A stretch of DNA of 5,053 bases from Nitrospirota bacterium (GTDB lineage: Bacteria > Nitrospinota > Nitrospinia > Nitrospinales > Nitrospinaceae). The stretch is taken from the NCBI GenBank assembly GCA_003229345.1, contig QIDN01000138.1, positions 1 to 5,053 on the forward strand, in the 5' to 3' direction. The number at the start of each line of letters is the position of its first letter. The first letter of the stretch is position 1. Positions 1 to 4,397 of the stretch are shown here, piece after piece. Made by a program: the position numbers and the translations under genes. The notes beneath the pieces were generated by a model, which had not been told where the DNA came from, ran no database searches, and worked only from the letters and a program-made list of their open reading frames with translations.

Positions 1-449
1 AAATTCTTCAACTCGTTCACCAGAATCCACATCTGCTCCGTCACCAAACTGGGGTCGCCAAAACCCTTGATATACAAATCGCCCGTGAGTACGGTGCCCT
101 TAATTTTCCCAAGGGTGTACAGGCGGGTATGGAAACGGTAATCCGGCCCCACTTTTTTGAGCGCCATGGCGGAGGTAAACATTTTCATGTTGGATGCAGG
201 CGTGAACAGAGTATCGCTGTTGCGGGCGTAGATCACCTGTTGGCGATCCAACGAGTAGAACTTGGCACCGACACGCAACCCCTTGCGGCAGGACTGCGCT
301 AAAATCGAATCGACCGCGCTGCGAAAATTTTCGATAGCGGGGTCGGCGTCTGTCTCATAATCCTCAGCCAACCCGACGCCCGGCGTCAAACATAACGCCA
401 AACCGAGAACGGCGAGGGAGAGTTGTTTTTGTATCGAGGTGAAGTGCAT
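1..449 (-). CDS. dacB: D-alanyl-D-alanine carboxypeptidase/endopeptidase, PBP4 type (peptidase S13), 3' end outside window
   Basis: Seen: 149 codons read leftward from an ATG at 449 and stay open to the window edge. Residues 1-28 form a Sec-type signal peptide: a short polar start with K8, a hydrophobic stretch at about 11-27, and a likely cleavage after GLA (28). C20 sits in LALC, a poor lipobox, so signal peptidase I is more likely. The active-site tetrad SNMK lies at 86-89 inside TPASNMK, and the family GDP motif is at 131-133 in KGFGDPSL. Known: PBP4/DacB enzymes cleave the terminal D-Ala of peptidoglycan stem peptides or their cross-links in the periplasm; S86 would be the acyl-enzyme serine and K89 its base. 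The SxN and KTG motifs and most of the protein (usually about 450-500 residues) lie outside. No clear Shine-Dalgarno precedes the ATG (see the short-leader promoter). It is transcribed divergently from the kinase gene. The family is secure; the symbol rests on family resemblance. Confidence 0.9.
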   Translation of the reverse strand, partial: MHFTSIQKQLSLAVLGLALCLTPGVGLAEDYETDADPAIENFRSAVDSILAQSCRKGLRVGAKFYSLDRQQVIYARNSDTLFTPASNMKMFTSAMALKKVGPDYRFHTRLYTLGKIKGTVLTGDLYIKGFGDPSLVTEQMWILVNELKN

Positions 450-453
450 CTTT

Positions 454-494
454 AAATTGTACAAGCGTAACAATTTCAATGCAATTGACAATTT
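454..494. promoter_or_regulatory. Three AAATTGT/ACAATTT half-sites, putative operator
   Basis: AAATTGT at 454-460 is the exact inverse of ACAATTT at 470-476 (a 7-base inverted repeat with a 9-base gap). ACAATTT recurs at 488-494, 18 bases from the second copy. The central pair covers the leftward -10 region, and the third copy overlaps the rightward -35 box. Overlapping elements include AATTG-A-CAATT (483-493). The arrangement looks like a binding site for a dimeric regulator that could act on both divergent genes. The region is AT-rich, so chance is possible, and no regulator gene is visible. Confidence 0.35.
456..484 (-). promoter_or_regulatory. Candidate promoter for the dacB-like gene
   Basis: On the minus strand TTGCAT (484-479) and TACAAT (461-456) are separated by 17 bases. 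The -10 box matches five of six consensus positions; the -35 matches only three. The -10 ends six bases before the ATG at 449, so this promoter would give a leaderless or near-leaderless mRNA. That agrees with the absence of a ribosome binding site. A second possible pair is TTGTCA (491-486) with TACGCT (469-464), spacing 16, which also gives a very short leader. Confidence 0.4.
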
Positions 495-513
495 CCGTCA
501 CGCACCGTATGCT
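485..513 (+). promoter_or_regulatory. Sigma70-type promoter for the kinase gene
   Basis: A perfect -35 box TTGACA (485-490) is followed after exactly 17 bases by TATGCT (508-513), which matches four of six positions of TATAAT including the key first T, second A and last T. Transcription would begin near 520, leaving a leader of about 90 bases before the kinase ATG at 610. The -35 box overlaps one of the ACAATTT half-sites, so a protein bound there would compete with RNA polymerase. Confidence 0.6.
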
Positions 514-600
514 TACCCACTACTCCTTGGCAAGACGTCTTGATGGAACCATTTCCATACGGTTAGATTCCAAAACTTTTAAATCACTCTTTTTCAATAC

Positions 601-605
601 GGGAG
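601..605 (+). promoter_or_regulatory. Ribosome binding site of the kinase gene
   Basis: GGGAG lies four bases before the ATG at 610. The spacing is short, but it is the only purine-rich match nearby and it supports this start. The translated N-terminus (MSYDLVGIGNALVD) also begins where PfkB-family adenosine kinases usually begin. Confidence 0.6.
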
Positions 606-609
606 CACA

Positions 610-1607
610 ATGAGCTACGATTTAGTGGGTATCGGCAACGCGCTGGTGGATATCGAAGTACAGGTCTCGGAAGATCTGGTGCACAAACTGGAAGTCACCA
701 AGGGCGGTATGACACTGTCCACCAAGGAAAATCAGGACCAGATTCTGACCCAAATCTCCAACCACACACAAAAGATCGCCTCCGGTGGATCCGCCGCCAA
801 CACCATCCATGGTTTCTCCACACTCGGCGGCAAAGGGTACTACCTGGGACGCGTCGCCGACGATACCTTCGGCAAGCATTACACAGACGACATGAAAAAC
901 TGCAGCGTCGGTTTTCCCGGTCCGGACGCGGAGACCGGCGGCACCGGTACCTGCCTGATCCTCATTACGCCGGACAGCGAGCGCACCATGCTCACGCACC
1001 TCGGCATCTCGTCGAAACTGCATCCCGATAACGTGGATGAAACCATCGTTAAGGAAGCACGAACCGTATACATCGAAGGCTATCTGTGGACGGGTGATGA
1101 AACCCGCGACGCCGCCATGAAAATGGCCGATGCCGCGCGTCAGGCCGGGGTGCCCGTCGCCTTCACCCTGAGCGATGCGTTTGTCGTCAACACCTACAAG
1201 GAGTCGTTGATCGATTTTATCCGCTGGAAGGTGGACATCCTGTTCTGTAATAACGTCGAAGCACGGGCCATGACGGACGAAACAAAAGACGAGCCGGCTT
1301 TCGCTGAATTGAAAGGGATGGTCGACACACTGTTCATGACGCGCGGCGCTGAGGGATCGTGGGCCGCTAGCTCACAACACGCCAAAATTCATATCGACCC
1401 GTTTCAAGTGAAGGCGGTCGACACTACCGGCGCGGGTGATCTCTATGCCGTTCCCTGTACGGGCTCATCCACAATCACGGCCTGAAAGAATCGGCCATTC
1501 TCGGTTCCTACTGCGCGGCGCAGGTGGTGACCCACCTCGGCGGCCGCATTCCCGCTCATTCCCACACCCACATCCCGACCATACTCGAGCTTTATCCGGG
1601 CGCTTGA
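610..1607 (+). CDS. PfkB-family adenosine kinase-like protein, interrupted by a frameshift (first frame ends at 1485)
   Basis: Known: this ribokinase-fold family transfers the ATP gamma-phosphate to the 5'-hydroxyl of a nucleoside or sugar; close relatives are annotated as adenosine kinases (purine salvage, cytoplasm). Seen: GIGNALVD at 7-14 (substrate-side N10 and D14), the first PfkB signature SGGSAAN at 58-64, ERTM at 124-127, and the second signature DTTGAGD at 271-277 with D277 as the expected catalytic base. After A280 the frame runs into 11 unrelated residues and a stop at 1483-1485. From 1452 a different frame continues the family C-terminus for 51 residues (SLYGLIHNHG...ELYPGA) to TGA at 1605-1607. 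It carries the GSYCAAQVVTHLGG segment that matches the GHYAAS...RRTG helix region of adenosine kinases. The whole product would be about 332-333 residues, normal for the family. As written, the product lacks the C-terminal helices and is probably inactive. A real mutation and a sequencing or assembly error cannot be told apart here. The nucleoside specificity is inferred. Confidence 0.88.
1447..1455 (+). other. Frameshift site in the kinase gene
   Basis: The upstream frame reads GAT CTC TAT GCC (1438-1449) and the downstream frame resumes at TCC CTG TAC (1452-1460), leaving two bases (GT, 1450-1451) between them. Adding one G would give D-L-Y-A-G-S-L-Y-G. Family members have one more residue here (for example D-A-F-V-G-G-F-L in human ADK), so loss of four bases, such as GGCG from GCCGGCGGTTCC, fits the family spacing better. 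No slippery heptamer is present, so programmed frameshifting is not supported. Confidence 0.8.
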
Positions 1608-1653
1608 AAACTTGTCATTCTGAATCTATCGAAGGGGAACAGGGCAAGAGGTA

Positions 1654-1683
1654 CTCCACTGCGTTGAGGTGGGGATGTTTTTT
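1654..1683 (+). terminator. Probable intrinsic terminator of the kinase gene
   Basis: CTCCAC (1654-1659) pairs with GTGGGG (1669-1674) through six pairs, one of them G-U, around a 9-base loop. After three bases a run of six T follows (1678-1683). It lies 47 bases past the restored kinase stop at 1607. The stem is short and the T-run is offset, so strength is uncertain. Confidence 0.4.
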
Positions 1684-1717
1684 CAGGAGCCTCGCACTTC
1701 GGACGGGAAGGGTTTGC

Positions 1718-1743
1718 GCTGAAAATCCGGCAACCATTTCAGC
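1718..1743. repeat. Inverted repeat GCTGAAA/TTTCAGC
   Basis: Perfect 7-base arms at 1718-1724 and 1737-1743 enclose a 12-base loop. There is no T-run after either side, so it is not a standard terminator. Function unknown. Confidence 0.4.
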
Positions 1744-1879
1744 AGACACAAAAATAATTCCGGCGGGATGGAGTCGTGCAGGTTGGCTATTTCTACCCTG
1801 GGAACCATCCGGCACCGACTCTTTTTATTTTGGTCAATATTACCTATGACCAAGTCCGCCGGTATATCCGTTTCCCCTG

Positions 1880-1894
1880 CGGTGCCAGGCACCG
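1880..1894. repeat. Compact palindrome CGGTGCCAGGCACCG
   Basis: Six-base arms CGGTGC and GCACCG flank a 3-base centre CAG, and a G-T pair could extend the stem by one. Short GC-rich hairpins of this kind are typical of REP-like dispersed elements, but only one copy is visible here. No T-run follows. Confidence 0.4.
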
Positions 1895-1933
1895 TCTGGG
1901 ATGAAAGCACATTGAAATTCTATTCCGTCTACC

Positions 1934-1948
1934 CCCGGTCTTACCGGG
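1934..1948. repeat. Compact palindrome CCCGGT-CTT-ACCGGG
   Basis: Perfect 6-base arms surround a 3-base loop, 39 bases after the CGGTGCCAGGCACCG palindrome and similar in size. Neither strand has a T-run after it. Possible REP-like or structural element; no function can be assigned. Confidence 0.4.
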
Positions 1949-2046
1949 CGGGCTCACCCAACCCACATCCCGACTGATCCTCTGTTGCTTCAATCAGGGA
2001 TGGCAGATGGACCCGTCCGCACTTCCTAACCCCCTAAACTCACTCC

Positions 2047-2073
2047 AGAGAAGGCTCTTCAAACCCCTTCTCT
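2047..2073. repeat. Inverted repeat AGAGAAGG/CCTTCTCT
   Basis: Perfect 8-base arms (2047-2054 and 2066-2073) surround an 11-base loop. It is the longest perfect inverted repeat I found in the gap. It lies about 60 bases before the ATG of the small membrane ORF and overlaps a weak promoter-like pair (TTCAAA 2058-2063, TAATAT 2080-2085), so a regulatory role is possible. No T-run on either side. Confidence 0.4.
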
Positions 2074-2133
2074 ACTTACTAATATAGGCCCTCCGTCAAG
2101 CCCCCGCCAGCCGAAGCGCTGGATCAAATTTGG

Positions 2134-2442
2134 ATGGTCATTTTTAAAGCGATATCGGGCATAATAGAAGAGATGAAACTCTTTAAAGAATTCTATGTTT
2201 TATTATCCCCAATCCTTTGGGCACTCCTTTTGGTATTCCTTGCTTTATTTGAATCTATCTCGAATGCGATACCTTTAAGTACAATCGTCCTGCCCTTACT
2301 TATAATGTTTCTTTTGGGTATTCCTCTGCTATTTAACCGTGATGAAAGCCAAAGAAAGGTTTTAAATAAAGTCAGGATAGGTGTGGCGGGGTTGCTTTAT
2401 CTAGGAGAGGCGGTTTTTTTTGCTTTGGGCTCTTCGGGTTAG
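2134..2442 (+). CDS. Small three-helix membrane protein, family not recognised
   Basis: Seen: 102 codons (89 from the alternative in-frame ATG at 2173). The product is strongly hydrophobic, with likely membrane segments at about 20-41 (YVLLSPILWALLLVFLALF), 46-67 (IPLSTIVLPLLIMFLLGIP) and 82-99 (GVAGLLYLGEAVFFALG). A charged loop, NRDESQRKVLNKVR, lies between the second and third. By the positive-inside rule this loop would face the cytoplasm. Neither start has a strong Shine-Dalgarno; the purine stretch AGAAGAG just before 2173 slightly favours the shorter form. Hand counting gives about 36% GC over 2161-2400, far below the neighbours, which may mean foreign origin or simply hydrophobic codon content. 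A run of eight T at 2414-2421 near the end is a potential slippage spot. It is convergent with the DUF5069 gene across 48 bases. I do not recognise the family; coding status is likely but not proven. Confidence 0.5.
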   Translation: MVIFKAISGIIEEMKLFKEFYVLLSPILWALLLVFLALFESISNAIPLSTIVLPLLIMFLLGIPLLFNRDESQRKVLNKVRIGVAGLLYLGEAVFFALGSSG

Positions 2443-2490
2443 GTGAAGAAAGGGTTTTTGTCCGAGTGAAGGCGGGAGGTGGAGAACAGG

Positions 2491-2946
2491 CTACAACCTG
2501 CCTTCTTCTATATCATAGACATCGAACCAGACATAGACCGGCGGGTGCACGGGAAGGTATTCCAGGATGTACCCCTCCAGATATTCCTGCCCCTCGTTCG
2601 ACATTTCGCTCAACCGCATGCCCCGCATTTTATTGTTCCAGCGGATGACATCCATCGGGTCTTTGATTTTGGATTGCTCCTTGAACCATTCCCCAACCTC
2701 GTCATCGGTTGCTCCTGTCGCTATGAATTCTTTCATGACTGCATGGTCCACTCCCGTAAATTCCTCCAACTGAGCGCACAGCGAGCAGTACCAGTAGTTG
2801 TATTCTCCATTGATTCCCAAAAGGTCCGCGCGGCCTTTGTCCAGACAGCGGGCGAGAATGACGTAGCCGCCCAAAACCTCCCGGGGGCTTCGCGGCGCTT
2901 CTTTTCTTAAATCCTTGGCGAGTTGTTCCAGTTTTTCCTTATTCAT
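2491..2946 (-). CDS. DUF5069 domain-containing protein
   Basis: Seen: 151 residues, soluble, no signal peptide or membrane segment. The N-terminal half carries the pattern I associate with DUF5069: LAKDLRKEAPRSP at 9-21, GYVILARCLDKGRADL at 27-42, GEYNY at 47-51, EFTGVD at 62-67, and the ATDDEVGEWF segment at 79-88. The C-terminus is less typical and ends in a hydrophobic/acidic stretch (VYVWFDVYDIEEGR). C54 and C57 form a CxxC pair. The family has no established biochemical function. It is the last gene of the operon, 30 bases after the aldehyde dehydrogenase stop, with a good ribosome binding site. Its co-transcription suggests an accessory role to the enzymes upstream, which is inference only. 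Family assignment is from memory of the motif pattern. Confidence 0.8.
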   Translation of the reverse strand: MNKEKLEQLAKDLRKEAPRSPREVLGGYVILARCLDKGRADLLGINGEYNYWYCSLCAQLEEFTGVDHAVMKEFIATGATDDEVGEWFKEQSKIKDPMDVIRWNNKMRGMRLSEMSNEGQEYLEGYILEYLPVHPPVYVWFDVYDIEEGRL

Positions 2947-2953
2947 AACCCGA

Positions 2954-2959
2954 TCCTTT
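2954..2959 (-). promoter_or_regulatory. Ribosome binding site of the DUF5069 gene
   Basis: The minus strand reads AAAGGA seven bases before the ATG at 2946. It lies in the 30-base gap after the aldehyde dehydrogenase stop and fixes the DUF5069 start. Confidence 0.65.
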
Positions 2960-2976
2960 GTTTATGTGAAATGGGA

Positions 2977-4371
2977 TTATATACCGGGCGACCGGAACAC
3001 AATCATTTTTTCCTCGGTCATCTCCAGCATCGTCGGCAGGATGCCTCCCACCCCCAGGCCCGAAGTGTTGCGTCCCGCGAACGGCATCCAGTCCACGCGG
3101 AAGGCGGTATGATCGTTCACCATCACGGCGGCGGCGTGCAACCGTTTCGCGGAATCCAGAGCGGTATCAATATTTTTTGTAAACACAGCGGCTTGAAACG
3201 AATACGGAATTTGATTGGCACGCTCGATCGCCTCCAAGCGATCCTTGAACGCATAAACGCAAACGACCGGACCGAATATTTCCTCACGCGACACTTTCGC
3301 TTGATCGGGAGGATTCAGCAAAACCGTCGGCGCATAACAGGTAACCCCGAATTTATTGCCACCGGTGAGCACTTTCGCACCTGCGTTACGCGCCTGCTCC
3401 ACCCATTGAGCCACGCGGTCTACTTCCCGCTCTAATATGAGGGGGCCCACTTCCGTGGCGGCATTGGTGGGATCACCCACCACCAGCTTTTTGGCGAGGT
3501 CGGCCAATCCACCGGCCACGGCATCAACGATGGATTCATGCGCGAACACGCGTTGCACGGACACACAAACCTGCCCGGCATGATAGAAGCCGCCCTTCGC
3601 CAGCAAAGGCAGAGCGTCTTCCACATCCGCATCTGCATCCATAATGACGGGAGCCGCACCGCCGTGTTCCAAAGTACATCGAGTTCCGGGCGCCAGTTTG
3701 GATCGCAGGTGCCAGCCGACTTTAGACGAACCGATGAAAGAAAAAAACGCGACACGGGAATCCGTCACCAGTTTTTCGGCCACTTCATTATCGCAAACAA
3801 GGATATGGCACCACTCTTTGGGAAGTCCGGCTTCGTACAGGCAATTGACGAGATTGAAGCATGAGAGCGGGGTGGTCAACGCAGGTTTCACAATGACCGG
3901 GCACCCCACCGCCACGGCCGGCACCACCTGGTGCACGATCAGGTTGAACGGATGATTGAACGCGCTCACAGCCGCCACCACACCGATCGGTTCACGCCGG
4001 GTGTAGGCCATCCGGTTCATGGACGAGGCGGTCAGGCTCATGGGAATCTCGCGGCCCGTCAGTTGGCTGATGGAGCGCGCCGCCTCGCGAATGCCCTGCA
4101 CCGCGCGCTCCAGCTCGACGCGTGAATCGATCAGCGGTTTGCCACCCTCTTCCGCTGCCTGCCGCGCAAATTCTTCAGCTTTGGCGTCGACCAGATTCGC
4201 GGTCTTTTCCAGAATAGCGATGCGTTGGGGAACGGGAATGGCGTGGTCCGGGTTTCCCGCCAACCGTTGGGCCGTGGACAGCATGTGTTCCAGTTTCCCG
4301 GCGTCATCCCATTCAATTTCCGAAATCAGATGACCGTCGAACGGGGAAAGCACTTTAAGGGGTTCCGACAT
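2977..4371 (-). CDS. NAD(P)-dependent aldehyde dehydrogenase family protein
   Basis: Known: this superfamily oxidises aldehydes to acids (or acyl-CoA) using NAD(P)+ in the cytoplasm. Seen: 464 residues, close to full family length. SAFNHPFN at 136-143 supplies the oxyanion asparagine (N139). K162 in VKPA and FIGSSKVG at 212-219 belong to the cofactor-binding fold. LEHGG at 234-238 holds the general base E235, and GQVCVSVQR at 266-274 holds the nucleophile C269. EEIFGPV at 363-369 contains the ribose-binding glutamate, and PFAGRNTSG at 430-438 is the C-terminal family motif. All catalytic residues are present. The LEHGGAAPVI variant (instead of the commoner LELGGK) and the GGFYHAGQVCVSVQR stretch resemble the lactaldehyde/phosphonoacetaldehyde/sulfolactaldehyde-type branch, but the substrate cannot be named. 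AGGAG lies six bases before the start. The gene begins 26 bases after the synthase stop, so the aldehyde may come from that enzyme (inference). Confidence 0.93.
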   Translation of the reverse strand: MSEPLKVLSPFDGHLISEIEWDDAGKLEHMLSTAQRLAGNPDHAIPVPQRIAILEKTANLVDAKAEEFARQAAEEGGKPLIDSRVELERAVQGIREAARSISQLTGREIPMSLTASSMNRMAYTRREPIGVVAAVSAFNHPFNLIVHQVVPAVAVGCPVIVKPALTTPLSCFNLVNCLYEAGLPKEWCHILVCDNEVAEKLVTDSRVAFFSFIGSSKVGWHLRSKLAPGTRCTLEHGGAAPVIMDADADVEDALPLLAKGGFYHAGQVCVSVQRVFAHESIVDAVAGGLADLAKKLVVGDPTNAATEVGPLILEREVDRVAQWVEQARNAGAKVLTGGNKFGVTCYAPTVLLNPPDQAKVSREEIFGPVVCVYAFKDRLEAIERANQIPYSFQAAVFTKNIDTALDSAKRLHAAAVMVNDHTAFRVDWMPFAGRNTSGLGVGGILPTMLEMTEEKMIVFRSPGI

Positions 4372-4377
4372 CGATAG

Positions 4378-4382
4378 CTCCT
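4378..4382 (-). promoter_or_regulatory. Ribosome binding site of the aldehyde dehydrogenase gene
   Basis: The minus strand reads AGGAG six bases before the ATG at 4371, an ideal match and spacing. It sits inside the 26-base gap after the synthase stop, supporting translation from one polycistronic mRNA. Confidence 0.75.
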
Positions 4383-4397
4383 ACTCGAATGAATAAT

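Larger units (their letters stand above)
1608..2133. other. Long intergenic region without a convincing gene
   Basis: All short ORFs here (up to about 75 codons) lack a recognisable family, a good ribosome binding site or membrane/secretion features, and they overlap one another on both strands. The stretch holds a probable terminator near its start and several short perfect palindromes, listed separately. It also has a 14-base copy of sequence from the end of the kinase gene. It reads as non-coding or decayed DNA between the kinase and the AT-rich membrane ORF. Confidence 0.6.

Noticed and set aside
622..1023. 133-codon ORF on the minus strand inside the kinase gene
   Set aside because: It is antisense to clearly conserved PfkB-family sequence and shows no family features; it is a shadow of GC-rich codon usage.
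1447..1455. Programmed ribosomal frameshift in the kinase gene
   Set aside because: There is no slippery heptamer or nearby strong stimulatory hairpin, and neither simple shift restores the family spacing.
1436..1849. 137-codon plus-strand ORF overlapping the kinase end
   Set aside because: Its first part is the third frame of the kinase C-terminus. The true continuation is the other frame (SLYGLIHNHG...), and the rest is low-complexity Arg/Pro-rich sequence with no recognisable domain.
1683..1977. Short ORFs of 66-75 codons on both strands in the gap
   Set aside because: They overlap one another, lack good ribosome binding sites and show no domain, signal or membrane pattern.
2431..2459. 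Terminator after the small membrane ORF
   Set aside because: TCTTC (2431-2435) can pair with GAAGA (2445-2449) ahead of five T (2455-2459), but the stem is only five pairs and AT-rich, and there is a gap before the T-run; too weak to call.
2485..2506. Hairpin at the end of the DUF5069 gene as its terminator
   Set aside because: CAGG and CCTG around a 6-base loop overlap the stop codon, with only two wobble pairs to extend the stem and no T-run on the minus strand.
2479..2910. 143-codon plus-strand ORF opposite the DUF5069 gene
   Set aside because: It is antisense to a recognisable family protein that has a good ribosome binding site and operon context.
2923..3435. 170-codon plus-strand ORF opposite the aldehyde dehydrogenase
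   Set aside because: It is antisense to conserved dehydrogenase motifs, and its His/Arg/Gln-rich composition is typical of a shadow frame.
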